A stretch of DNA of 64,000 nucleotides from contig CAJBNH010000122.1 of assembly GCA_903955385.1 (NCBI GenBank), positions 1-64,000 on the forward strand, given 5' to 3'. How positions within the stretch are numbered: the first letter of the stretch is position 1; each line of letters starts with the position of its first letter. The position numbers were made by a program, and so were the translations under genes. The notes beneath the pieces are model-generated. The model was not told the DNA's origin. It worked only from the letters and a program-made list of their open reading frames with translations, and did not search any database. The DNA comes from an uncultured Myxococcales bacterium. Lineage in GTDB: Bacteria; Myxococcota_A; UBA9042. Positions 1 through 17,591 of the stretch are shown here, piece after piece.

Positions 1-1
1 G

Positions 2-184
2 GACGATCGGCCGCGCTTCGACGGCCCGCGTCCGCCGCGTCAGGACGATCGCCCCCGCTCCGACGGCCCGCGTCCGCCGCGTCAGGACGATCGCCCCCGC
101 TCCGACGGCCCGCGTCCGCCGCGTCAGGACGATCGCCCGCGTTTCGACGGCCCGCGTCCGCCGCGTCAGGACGATCGCCCGCGG
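2..184 (+). repeat. 42-bp in-frame tandem repeat in the RlmB N-terminus
   Basis: Four full 42-base copies (starting at 2, 44, 86 and 128) and a 15-base partial copy are seen at the window edge. Each encodes the 14-residue unit DDRPRxDGPRPPRQ, where x is Phe or Ser. The array continues upstream out of view. Copies differ by only a few bases, so expansion or homogenisation looks recent. Confidence 0.95.
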
Positions 185-1033
185 TTTGGTGACCGCCGCC
201 CCGACCGGCCGACCGGTCCACGCGACGCCGCAGCGCCCCGGGCTGTCGATTCCCCGGCCGATCGCGGCGCCGCGCTGCCACCCGACGTCATCACCGGAGC
301 CCACGCCGTCGAGTCGCTGGTCCGCTACAAGCCCGGACGCGTCAAGGAGATCTTCGCCTGGGCAGCGGAGCCCCGCCTGATGGCCCGCTTGGTAGACCTC
401 GCTTCCGAGAAGGGCCTGCGTCTGATGCGTGAGCCACCTCCCGGAATCGACCCCGCAGCTCCCAACCCGCAGGGCGTGGCAGTTCGCGTCACCCCCTTTG
501 AGTACAGGGACTTGGATGAGCTCGTTCCCGTCACAGGAGCCAAGCCCGGCACCCTCGTGCTTGCCCTCGACTCCATTACCGACCCGCGCAATCTGGGCGC
601 GATCCTGCGCTCGGCAGCCTTTTTCGAGGCCACCGCGGTCGTCATGCCGCAAGATCGTGCCGCCGAGGTGACCTCGCTGGTAGAGCGAGTGGCCGAGGGC
701 GGCAGTGCAGTGGTGCCCGTGGTCCGCGTGGTGAATCTGGCGCGGACGCTCAAGGCGCTGGCCGAACGCGGCGTCGAGGTGGTCGGAACGGCGCTGGACG
801 GTGCGACGGGAGACTTTCGCGATCACCGATTCGGCACCGCAACCGCGCTGGTACTTGGGGCCGAAGGTCCGGGCATCCGGCCTCTGGTCCGCAAGAGCTG
901 CGACGTCATCCTGACCTTGGCCGGACCACAGACGATGCCCTCGCTCAACGTGTCCGCTTTCGCGACGCTCGCGCTCGCCTCGGCACGCGGCGCAGTAGGG
1001 TCGGAAGGCGGCGGAAGCCCCCGTCGTCCTTGA
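2..1033 (+). CDS. rlmB: 23S rRNA (guanosine-2'-O)-methyltransferase RlmB-like, SpoU/TrmH family (5' end outside the window)
   Basis: The reading frame is open from base 2, so the start lies upstream. After a charged repeat region (Asp/Arg/Pro-rich) comes the substrate-binding segment starting ITGAHAVESL, then a SPOUT methyltransferase domain. All three SpoU motifs are visible: DPRNLGAILRSA, LVLGAEGPGI and MPSLNVSAFATLAL. These make the trefoil-knot S-adenosylmethionine site. The family methylates the 2'-OH of a guanosine in 23S rRNA (G2251 in E. coli) or of related tRNA sites. RlmB is inferred from the N-terminal domain plus knot arrangement; another TrmH-family target cannot be excluded. The disordered repeat extension is unusual. 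The stop codon TGA overlaps the -35 box of the next promoter. Confidence 0.85.
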   Translation, partial: DDRPRFDGPRPPRQDDRPRSDGPRPPRQDDRPRSDGPRPPRQDDRPRFDGPRPPRQDDRPRFGDRRPDRPTGPRDAAAPRAVDSPADRGAALPPDVITGAHAVESLVRYKPGRVKEIFAWAAEPRLMARLVDLASEKGLRLMREPPPGIDPAAPNPQGVAVRVTPFEYRDLDELVPVTGAKPGTLVLALDSITDPRNLGAILRSAAFFEATAVVMPQDRAAEVTSLVERVAEGGSAVVPVVRVVNLARTLKALAERGVEVVGTALDGATGDFRDHRFGTATALVLGAEGPGIRPLVRKSCDVILTLAGPQTMPSLNVSAFATLALASARGAVGSEGGGSPRRP

Positions 1034-1058
1034 CACCGAGGGGACCCTACTGTATATC
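1030..1058 (+). promoter_or_regulatory. Promoter of the tRNA-tuf operon
   Basis: TTGACA at 1030-1035 is followed by a 17-base spacer and TATATC at 1053-1058, close to the sigma-70 consensus. The -35 box overlaps the rlmB stop codon. Transcription would start near 1065, about 157 bases before the first tRNA, and could read through four tRNAs into tuf. Confidence 0.75.
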
Positions 1059-1221
1059 GGTTCGCCCCGAAGAGGCCCGTCGCGCACGGCCCACTTCTTC
1101 TGGAGCCTGCAAACGTCGGTCAGAAACGACGCAAGTAGGTAAAGTGCTTCGCGAAGTTCGTTGAAGCCGCTCTCGGGCGGTGGCAACAGACGCGACCTCG
1201 ACTCGACAGGGACTTTCCGCT

Positions 1222-1294
1222 GCTGGCGTAGCTCAACTGGCAGAGCAGCTGATTTGTAATCAGCAGGTTGCGGGTTCAAGTCCCATCGCCAGCT
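1222..1294 (+). tRNA. tRNA-Thr (TGT)
   Basis: A 73-base cloverleaf with acceptor GCTGGCG/CGCCAGC, anticodon loop TTTGTAA and a GGTTCAAGTCC T-arm. The anticodon TGT reads ACA. The 3' CCA is not encoded. It is first of four tRNAs ahead of tuf, matching thrU in E. coli. Confidence 0.95.
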
Positions 1295-1357
1295 CCCCGC
1301 CGACCGGCGGAAGTGGCGACGAGGAAAGTGGCGACGCGATGGGCACGAGATGATCAC

Positions 1358-1440
1358 GGAGGATTGCCCGAGTGGCTAATGGGGGCAGACTGTAAATCTG
1401 CTGGTGTAAGCCTACGGTGGTTCGAATCCACCATCCTCCA
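1358..1440 (+). tRNA. tRNA-Tyr (GTA)
   Basis: An 83-base tRNA with acceptor GGAGGAT/ATCCTCC, anticodon loop CTGTAAA and the long variable arm expected for bacterial tRNA-Tyr. The discriminator is A and CCA is not encoded. Confidence 0.95.
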
Positions 1441-1553
1441 CCCCGCGCAGTCTTCGTCCGGCCCCTGGCCGGGCAACCAGCCGCGACCTTGGCGAGGTCG
1501 ATGCTGTTGGACTGGCGAGACATCTCTTGCGGTCCAAAGCGGGCCAAGTTCCT

Positions 1554-1626
1554 GCGGGAATAGCTCAGTTGGCAGAGCGTCAGCCTTCCAAGCTGAATGT
1601 CGCGGGTTCGAATCCCGTTTCCCGCT
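1554..1626 (+). tRNA. tRNA-Gly (TCC)
   Basis: A 73-base tRNA with acceptor GCGGGAA/TTCCCGC, anticodon loop CTTCCAA (TCC, reads GGA) and T-arm GGGTTCGAATCCC. CCA follows directly at 1627-1629. It lies four bases before the next tRNA, so the two must share a precursor. Confidence 0.95.
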
Positions 1627-1630
1627 CCAC

Positions 1631-1703
<73 letters not shown>

Positions 1704-1862
1704 CCAGGCGGTGCCCAGGTGATCGCTGTTGGAGCGGGTCAGGCAGCGCGGTCCGGATCGTCTCTACCGGGCGGTCCATGGGATGAAGTTGGGGGCTGGT
1801 GAGCGCCCCAGCGTGTAACAGCTTCAGCAGGACGCCACGTGCGGTGGCGGGAGGAACCAGCA

Positions 1863-3065
<1,203 letters not shown>

Positions 3066-3158
3066 GTTCGGAAGTCTTTGCTTAGCGCGGGCGCCGGGTA
3101 GCGCCCTGTCCACCCCAGCCGAGAGGCGCGGGTCGAGACGTGTGTCTGGAGGAATCTC

Positions 3159-3338
3159 ATGGCCGGCAGCAATCGCAGCATCGTCCATCTTGAGTGCACC
3201 GAATGTCGCACCAGCGGCCTGCCCGGCGTCTCGCGCTACAGCACGACGAAGAACAAGAAGAGCACACCAGGTCGCCTGACCTTCAGCAAGTACTGCAAAT
3301 TCCAGCGCAAGCACACCTTGCACAAGGAATCGAAGTAG
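3159..3338 (+). CDS. rpmG: 50S ribosomal protein L33
   Basis: This 59-residue protein of the large ribosomal subunit shows the family core YSTTKNKK, then [18 protein letters not shown]. Its first zinc knuckle is intact (Cys13 and Cys16). The second is not: Cys46 remains, but its usual CxxC partner is missing, replaced by KFQR. The protein is thus between the zinc-binding C+ form and the zinc-free C- form. GGAGG at 3148-3152 supports the ATG. It sits between tuf and tRNA-Trp, a usual position in this cluster. Confidence 0.96.
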   Translation: MAGSNRSIVHLECTECRTSGLPGVSRYSTTKNKKSTPGRLTFSKYCKFQRKHTLHKESK

Positions 3339-3402
3339 TCTGTAGGGATGGGGAGCCTGCCCGGGCGGGTGGACTTCCCAACACAGCGGCCCTCCGCCCG
3401 AC

Positions 3403-3475
3403 AGGCCAGTAGCTCTAACGGTAGAGCGGCGGACTCCAAATCCGTAGGTTGTGGGTTCGAATCCCGCCTGGCCTG
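3403..3475 (+). tRNA. tRNA-Trp (CCA)
   Basis: A 73-base tRNA with acceptor AGGCCAG/CTGGCCT, anticodon loop CTCCAAA (CCA, reads TGG), discriminator G as expected for Trp, and T-arm GGGTTCGAATCCC. CCA is not encoded. It lies between rpmG and secE, a common arrangement. Confidence 0.96.
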
Positions 3476-3541
3476 CCCAGAGCCCGCGATCCGGCATTGT
3501 CCGGACGGCATGTCACCGGGATCCGCCACCGGGAGTGGTTC

Positions 3542-3919
3542 ATGAGCCAGGAACGGATCGTCAACCTCGGGTTTGTTGCAGTGGCTTTGCTGCTGTGGTT
3601 CCTGAGCGCCAACTTGTTCGCCGGCATCCTCGACCCGTTTGGTTGGGACGCGAAGATCATCGGCAGCGAGCTCGTGCTCAGCACCGTGATCGGCATCGCC
3701 ATTGGCGTGTTGGGCGGCATCTACCTCTGGCGCAACGAGCGCGTCTTCGGACTCGCTCATGAGGTCGTTGGAGAGCTGACCAAGGTGACCTGGCCCTCGT
3801 GGCCCGAGACCCGGCTGTCGACCATCGTCGTGATGGTGACGACGCTCATCATGGCCGTGGTCCTGTGGGCCTACGATACGGGGTTCAGCGCACTGACGCG
3901 CCTCGTTTACGGCATCTAG
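3542..3919 (+). CDS. secE: Preprotein translocase subunit SecE
   Basis: This 125-residue inner-membrane protein clamps SecY in the SecYEG channel. Three hydrophobic segments are visible (about residues 4-26, 38-58 and 91-112). Three is the E. coli form; many bacteria have only one. The signature KVTWPSWPET precedes the last helix. The ATG at 3542 is chosen because GGGAG (3531-3535) lies six bases upstream; longer versions would run into tRNA-Trp. It is followed by nusG, as in nearly all bacteria. Confidence 0.95.
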   Translation: MSQERIVNLGFVAVALLLWFLSANLFAGILDPFGWDAKIIGSELVLSTVIGIAIGVLGGIYLWRNERVFGLAHEVVGELTKVTWPSWPETRLSTIVVMVTTLIMAVVLWAYDTGFSALTRLVYGI

Positions 3920-4129
3920 GAGACCCGGGAGCGGTGCGACGCCTGACGTCGCGACCGTCCCCGCGAGCGGCCTTCGCAACGGCGCCGGGTCAGGCTGGTG
4001 GCACTGTCGTCCGCGACGAGCCCGAGCTCAGGCAGAGAGAAGATTGCCCTCGCAGGCAGGATGGCACGCGACGCCGGCCCAATAGGCACTCAGTGCGACC
4101 GTGCCCGAAGGCAGTTTGGGGAGACCGTG

Positions 4130-4738
4130 ATGGTGGAGCAGATTCCCGAACAGGGGCACAGCGAGACGAACGATGCAGCGGAGAAGTCCGCGGCACGTGC
4201 GCTGCGCAAGCGCTGGTACATCGTCAACACCTACACCGGGTCCGAGAACGTGGCACGGGCGGGATTGCTCGAGCGCGTCAAGGCTGACGGCGTCGAGGAC
4301 CTGTTCGGCGAAGTGCTCGTGCCGACGGAGAAGGTGGCTGAGGTTCGCGCGGGCGTGCGTCGCGAGTCCAAGCGCAAGTTCTTCCCGGGGTACATCCTCG
4401 TGCACATGGTGCTCAACGAGCAGACCTGGCACTTGGTCAAGGGTACTCAGAAGATCATCGGGTTCGTGGGCGGCGGCATGAAGCCCCCGTTCGTGCCGGA
4501 CTCCGAGGTCAAGCTCATCACCGCACAGCTGGAGCAGAGCGAGGTTCAGGCCAAGCCCATGCTCAGCTTTGATGAAGGCACCGAGGTTCGCGTCATCGAC
4601 GGACCGTTCGCCAACTTCAGCGGCACAGTTGCAGAGGTCAGCCCCGACAAGCAGAAGCTCAAGGTGCTGGTCAGCATTTTCGGACGGGCGACTCCGGTCG
4701 AGCTCGGCTTCATGCAAGTCGAGAAGATCGCCGGCTAG
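4130..4738 (+). CDS. nusG: Transcription termination/antitermination factor NusG
   Basis: This 202-residue protein binds RNA polymerase across its clamp and links it to Rho or the ribosome. The NGN domain begins [12 protein letters not shown] and includes [12 protein letters not shown]. The C-terminal KOW domain is seen in [15 protein letters not shown] and [13 protein letters not shown]. The ATG at 4130 is preceded by GGGGAG at 4118-4123; a GTG one codon upstream is a minor alternative. There is a short acidic N-terminal extension of about 24 residues. The 210-base gap after secE contains a GCGACG/CGTCGC hairpin (3936-3952) but no clear promoter. Confidence 0.97.
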   Translation: MVEQIPEQGHSETNDAAEKSAARALRKRWYIVNTYTGSENVARAGLLERVKADGVEDLFGEVLVPTEKVAEVRAGVRRESKRKFFPGYILVHMVLNEQTWHLVKGTQKIIGFVGGGMKPPFVPDSEVKLITAQLEQSEVQAKPMLSFDEGTEVRVIDGPFANFSGTVAEVSPDKQKLKVLVSIFGRATPVELGFMQVEKIAG

Positions 4739-4858
4739 TTCGGACAGGGGCGGGAGGCGCCGAAGGGCGTCGGCACCGCGAGAAGTGGGTGCGAGGCCGG
4801 ACAACCCGGCCGCTAGCAGCACGGCGTCATCAAGGGGATGGCGCGCAGGAGCAGGTAC

Positions 4859-5284
4859 ATGGCCAAGAAAATTACTGGATACATCAAGTTGCAGTTGCCT
4901 GCAGGCAAGGCGACCCCGTCGCCGCCCGTCGGACCGGCCCTCGGCCAGCACGGCGTGAACATCATGCAGTTCTGCAAGGCCTATAACGCGGCGACCCAGG
5001 CGCAGGTCGGCATGATCATCCCCGTGGTGATCACCGTCTACGCGGACCGTTCGTTCACGTTCGTCACCAAGACGCCCCCCGCTTCCCGGCTGCTGCTGAA
5101 GCACGCAGGGCTCGAGAAGGGTTCGTCCGTGCCGAACCGCGACAAGGTCGGGAAGGTCACGAGGGCGCAAGTCCGCGAGATCGCGGAGCTCAAGATGGTC
5201 GATCTTTACGCGAACGACATCGACAGCGCCATCAACACCATTGCTGGAACCGCCCGCTCCATGGGCATCGACATCATCGGGTAG
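4859..5284 (+). CDS. rplK: 50S ribosomal protein L11
   Basis: This 141-residue protein binds the GTPase-associated region of 23S rRNA. The conserved N-terminus [17 protein letters not shown] and the motif [18 protein letters not shown] are present, and the length is standard. The ATG at 4859 is preceded by AGGAG (4847-4851). An upstream in-frame ATG would add seven residues not found in the family. The rplK stop overlaps the rplA ribosome binding site, so the two are tightly coupled. Confidence 0.98.
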   Translation: MAKKITGYIKLQLPAGKATPSPPVGPALGQHGVNIMQFCKAYNAATQAQVGMIIPVVITVYADRSFTFVTKTPPASRLLLKHAGLEKGSSVPNRDKVGKVTRAQVREIAELKMVDLYANDIDSAINTIAGTARSMGIDIIG

Positions 5285-5292
5285 GAGAAGCC

Positions 5293-6003
5293 ATGCCGCA
5301 CACTTCCAAGAAGCGTACCGCCGCCCTGGCGAAGTTCGATCGGCAGCAGCGATATCCGCTCGACGAGGCGATCACCATCGCCAAGAGCATCGCTTCTGCC
5401 AAGTACGACGAGACGCTAGAGATTGCCGTCAACCTGGGTGTCAACCCCAAGCATGCCGACCAGATGGTCCGTGGCGCCGTCGTGCTGCCCAACGGAACCG
5501 GCAAAGTCACCCGCGTGCTGGTGTTCGCCAAGGGCGAGAAAGAGAAGGAAGCCCTCGACGCCGGAGCCGATTTTGTCGGTGGCGACGAATTGGTCGAGAA
5601 GATCAAGGGCGGATGGTTCGAGTTCGACACCGCGATCGCGACGCCGAACATGATGGTCACCGTGGGCAAGATCGGCAAGCTGCTCGGTCCCCGCGGCCTG
5701 ATGCCGAACCCCAAGGTTGGCACCGTGACCTTCGATGTCGGCGCTGCGGTCTCCGCTGCCAAGGCGGGCAAGATCGAGTTCCGCGCTGAGAAGTCCGGCA
5801 TCATCCATGCTGGCGTCGGCAAGATCTCGTTCGAAGCGCCCAAGCTGCGCGAGAACATCGACGCCTTGCTCGAGGCCCTGATGAAGCTCAAGCCGGCGAC
5901 GGCCAAGGGCACCTACATCAAGGCAGTGACCGTTGCCACCACGCAGTCGCCGGGCATCCGAGTCGACCCCGTGGGCGTGGCGGCGGGACTTCGCGCGCAC
6001 TAG
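5293..6003 (+). CDS. rplA: 50S ribosomal protein L1
   Basis: This 236-residue protein forms the L1 stalk and binds 23S rRNA. The signature [18 protein letters not shown] is intact and the length is standard. AGGAG at 5283-5287 overlaps the rplK stop codon, implying coupled translation. In many bacteria L1 also represses its own rplKA mRNA; no clear L1-site mimic was identified in the 120-base nusG-rplK gap. Confidence 0.98.
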   Translation: MPHTSKKRTAALAKFDRQQRYPLDEAITIAKSIASAKYDETLEIAVNLGVNPKHADQMVRGAVVLPNGTGKVTRVLVFAKGEKEKEALDAGADFVGGDELVEKIKGGWFEFDTAIATPNMMVTVGKIGKLLGPRGLMPNPKVGTVTFDVGAAVSAAKAGKIEFRAEKSGIIHAGVGKISFEAPKLRENIDALLEALMKLKPATAKGTYIKAVTVATTQSPGIRVDPVGVAAGLRAH

Positions 6004-6338
6004 CGCGCACCGAAAGCCGGAGCACCTGGCTGGAGAATCCATCGGGAAGGCATTTGCCGACCTGACGGAATCGACAAAGCCAGACAGGTGTTCCGACCGT
6101 CCGCCGTCCGGAAGTCTGGACGGCGGGAAACCATGCCTCTTCGGAGGCAGCGTCTGAGAAGCAGGCCAACCCATCGAAACCCTTGCGGTCTAGACGGGGG
6201 ACAAGTCCTGCGGAGGCGCGCGGTGGCACCAGTGGTGCGTCACGTCGAGTGGATGACCCTGTTGTCTCTATGCGTCCGGTCGGAGGGCCTTCGGGCCGAC
6301 TTGCCGGATCTCCTCTCAGGCGTAGCAAGGAGAGACCC
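6004..6338 (+). promoter_or_regulatory. Structured rplJ leader, candidate L10(L12) autoregulatory RNA
   Basis: This 335-base gene-free stretch separates rplA from rplJ. It holds a 9-bp perfect stem (CCGCCGTCC 6101-6109 with GGACGGCGG 6118-6126), a 6-bp stem closed by a TTCG tetraloop (TGCCTC 6134-6139, GAGGCA 6144-6149), and a second TTCG hairpin (GGCC 6286-6289, GGCC 6294-6297) about 40 bases before the start codon. L10 leaders bind the L10-L12 complex and control rplJL translation in other bacteria. That function here is inferred from position and structure only. Confidence 0.6.
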
Positions 6339-6878
6339 GTGAACAAAGTCGAAAAGCATGAACGGGTCGACTCGCTGCGACAGGAACTGGCTGGCATCAC
6401 TTCGGTGATCGTTGCGGAGTATCGCGGTCTGACCATGACCGAGATGCAAAACCTCCGCAAGGCTCTTCGAAAGGTGGACGGTCAGGTCCGCGTGGTGAAG
6501 AACACCCTTGCACGCTTGTCGGTCAAAGGTACCTCGTTGGAGGCAGTGACCGACAAGTTGGTGGGGCCCGTTCTCATCACCTACGGACCCGAGCCCGTTG
6601 GCCCGGCCAAGGCGACCGTCAAGGCCGCCCAGGACATGCCCAAAATCGTCATTACCGGTGGTTGCCTCGCCGGCCGCGCCTTGTCTCCGGACGAGGTCAA
6701 GGCCCTGAGCTTGCTGCCGAGTCAGGACGAGCTGCGTGCGAAGTTCCTGGGAGTGCTGAATGCGGTGCCGTCGAAGTTCGTGGGGACCCTGGCTGGCGTG
6801 TCTCGCGGCCTGCTCAACGTGCTGACCGCACGCAAAGAGCAGCTCGAAGGACCTGCAGTCGAGGCCGAAGCAGCCTGA
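6339..6878 (+). CDS. rplJ: 50S ribosomal protein L10
   Basis: This 179-residue stalk-base protein anchors L7/L12 dimers. The N-terminal rRNA-binding part contains VIVAEYRGLTMTEMQNLR and VRVVKNTLAR; the C-terminal helix (FVGTLAGVSRGLLNVLTARK) is where L12 dimers bind. A GTG at 6339 is chosen because AAGGAGA (6327-6333) lies six bases upstream and the protein then begins at the conserved NKVEKHE segment; longer frames would enter the structured leader. Confidence 0.96.
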   Translation: MNKVEKHERVDSLRQELAGITSVIVAEYRGLTMTEMQNLRKALRKVDGQVRVVKNTLARLSVKGTSLEAVTDKLVGPVLITYGPEPVGPAKATVKAAQDMPKIVITGGCLAGRALSPDEVKALSLLPSQDELRAKFLGVLNAVPSKFVGTLAGVSRGLLNVLTARKEQLEGPAVEAEAA

Positions 6879-6984
6879 GACCCGACAACCCGAAGTGGGA
6901 GTGTCCGAGTCATCCACATCAGCGGTCGACCCGAGTTGCATGACAACCTGGAAGCCGCGTGTCTAGAGAACAAGGAGTGCTCAG

Positions 6985-7365
6985 ATGGCTATTACTCGTG
7001 AAGCGTTGATTGACCACCTGTCCGGGCTGACCGTGCTCGAGCTCGCCGACATCATCAAGGCCCTGGAAGAGAAGTGGGGCGTCACGGCAGCGGCTCCGGT
7101 CGCGGTCGCCGCGGCTGGCGGCCCCGCTGAGGCGGCTCCCGTCGTCGAAGAGAAGACTGAGTTCGACGTCATCATCCTCGAGCCCGGTGCCAACAAGATC
7201 AACGTGATCAAGGCAGTGCGCGAGCTGACCAACCTCGGTCTCCGCGAGGCCAAGGATCTGGTCGAGACGGCCGGCGGCAAGATCAAGGAGGCCATCTCCA
7301 AGGTTGACGCTGAGGCCGCCAAGAAGAAGCTCGAAGACGCCGGCGCCAAGATCGAGATCAAGTAG
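6985..7365 (+). CDS. rplL: 50S ribosomal protein L7/L12
   Basis: This 126-residue stalk protein recruits and stimulates translational GTPases. The N-terminal dimerisation domain, an Ala/Val/Pro-rich hinge (about residues 36-55) and the C-terminal domain ([20 protein letters not shown] through [10 protein letters not shown]) are all visible. AGGAG at 6973-6977 supports the ATG. It follows rplJ by about 106 bases and precedes a strong terminator-like hairpin before rpoB. Confidence 0.98.
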   Translation: MAITREALIDHLSGLTVLELADIIKALEEKWGVTAAAPVAVAAAGGPAEAAPVVEEKTEFDVIILEPGANKINVIKAVRELTNLGLREAKDLVETAGGKIKEAISKVDAEAAKKKLEDAGAKIEIK

Positions 7366-7398
7366 GGTGCCCCAGACCCGCAAGGGCCCAAGGCATGT

Positions 7399-7442
7399 GC
7401 CTTCGGGCGGAGGGAGACGTTTCCCTCTGCCCGAAGGCTTTT
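7399..7442 (+). terminator. Terminator/attenuator hairpin between rplL and rpoB
   Basis: A 17-bp stem (7399-7415 with 7422-7438, one G-T pair) with a 6-base loop is followed by TTTT (7439-7442). It has the form of an intrinsic terminator. In E. coli a partial terminator and an RNase III site lie at the same place and lower rpoBC expression relative to ribosomal proteins. Partial read-through is inferred here because no clear promoter is seen before rpoB. Confidence 0.85.
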
Positions 7443-7492
7443 GCCCGTGAAAGAAGCGATCGTCCCGCCCCCTGGCAAGGAGATACGTACGC

Positions 7493-12388
<4,896 letters not shown>

Positions 12389-12516
12389 CCCTCGTCGTCA
12401 CCGGCTCGGGTTGCGAACTCGACGCTGGTTGCACGGAAGTGACGTTGGACCGAGACACATTCTGAAGTCGTGGCGCGCGGGGCGGCAGCCCTTGCGCGAC
12501 CACAAAAGGGTGCCAA

Positions 12517-17055
<4,539 letters not shown>

Positions 17056-17084
17056 GCTTCAGAGTGACTCTGGCAAGTGGACGG

Positions 17085-17114
17085 AGCCCCCGGTCGGAAA
17101 CGGCCGGGGGCTTC
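17085..17114 (+). terminator. Intrinsic terminator after rpoC
   Basis: A 9-bp perfect GC-rich stem (AGCCCCCGG 17085-17093 with CCGGGGGCT 17104-17112) and a 10-base loop are followed by a short T-containing tail. It lies 30 bases after the rpoC stop and ends the large plus-strand cluster. Confidence 0.85.
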
Positions 17115-17549
17115 GTCGTTTGGGGCGGCGTGGAGGTCGGGTCGCTTCGCGCTCGGACTCCTCGGAGGGGGCCCTGCCCGGGGCCTCGAGTCTGAAGTCA
17201 CGACGGACTCCAACCGTCACCCGTCATCCCGAGGCAGGGACGCTGGATTCCGGCAGGTGCCCTCTTCCGAGGGACCTTGGCCGAAGGCCTTCCGGACCCA
17301 ACGTGCGGTCCCGACCGCGCAACAGAAGACCGGAGCGGGGGCGACGGACGTGCACGTCCCTCGCCGGGGGCGTCAGGCCGGCGGACCAACGGCGGCCGAG
17401 ACAGGAATCCTTGCGGCAAAAAGCACCGCGCCCCGGATGGCCTTGCAGCCGTCCGGGGCGCGATGGAACGATCTGGCCCGGGCGCGGAGCTCGGGAACTC
17501 GGCCAGAGACCCTTCGCCCGCCTCACGCTCACGCGCTCGCGGGCTCAGG
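17115..17549. other. Gene-free stretch after rpoC with palindromes
   Basis: No supported gene lies here; open frames in it lack ribosome sites and family features. It contains the 14-base palindrome GGACGTGCACGTCC (17346-17359), small CCCTC/GAGGG and GGCC/GGCC hairpins around 17260-17295, and the minus-strand terminator listed separately. A segment near 17220-17255 resembles degenerate extragenic inverted repeats of the GTCATnCCCG...GGATTCC type. Confidence 0.5.
17418..17462 (-). terminator. Intrinsic terminator for the Cys-rich lipoprotein gene
   Basis: Read on the minus strand, an 11-bp stem (17452-17462 with 17427-17437) is followed by a run of five T (17418-17422). It lies about 125 bases after the lipoprotein stop codon. 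Confidence 0.8.
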
Positions 17550-17591
17550 GTAGCGGACGGGTGCCCGCGCGGAGCGCGACCCGTCCGCTAC
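17550..17591 (-). terminator. Long hairpin overlapping the lipoprotein stop codon
   Basis: A 13-bp perfect inverted repeat (GTAGCGGACGGGT 17550-17562 with its complement 17579-17591) encloses an inner CGCGC/GCGCG stem. It includes the TAG stop at 17588-17590. It has no T-run, so it may stabilise the mRNA 3' end rather than terminate. Confidence 0.5.

Noticed and set aside
2-184. 42-bp repeats considered as CRISPR or extragenic repeats
   Set aside because: They are directly adjacent, have no spacers and are in frame with rlmB.
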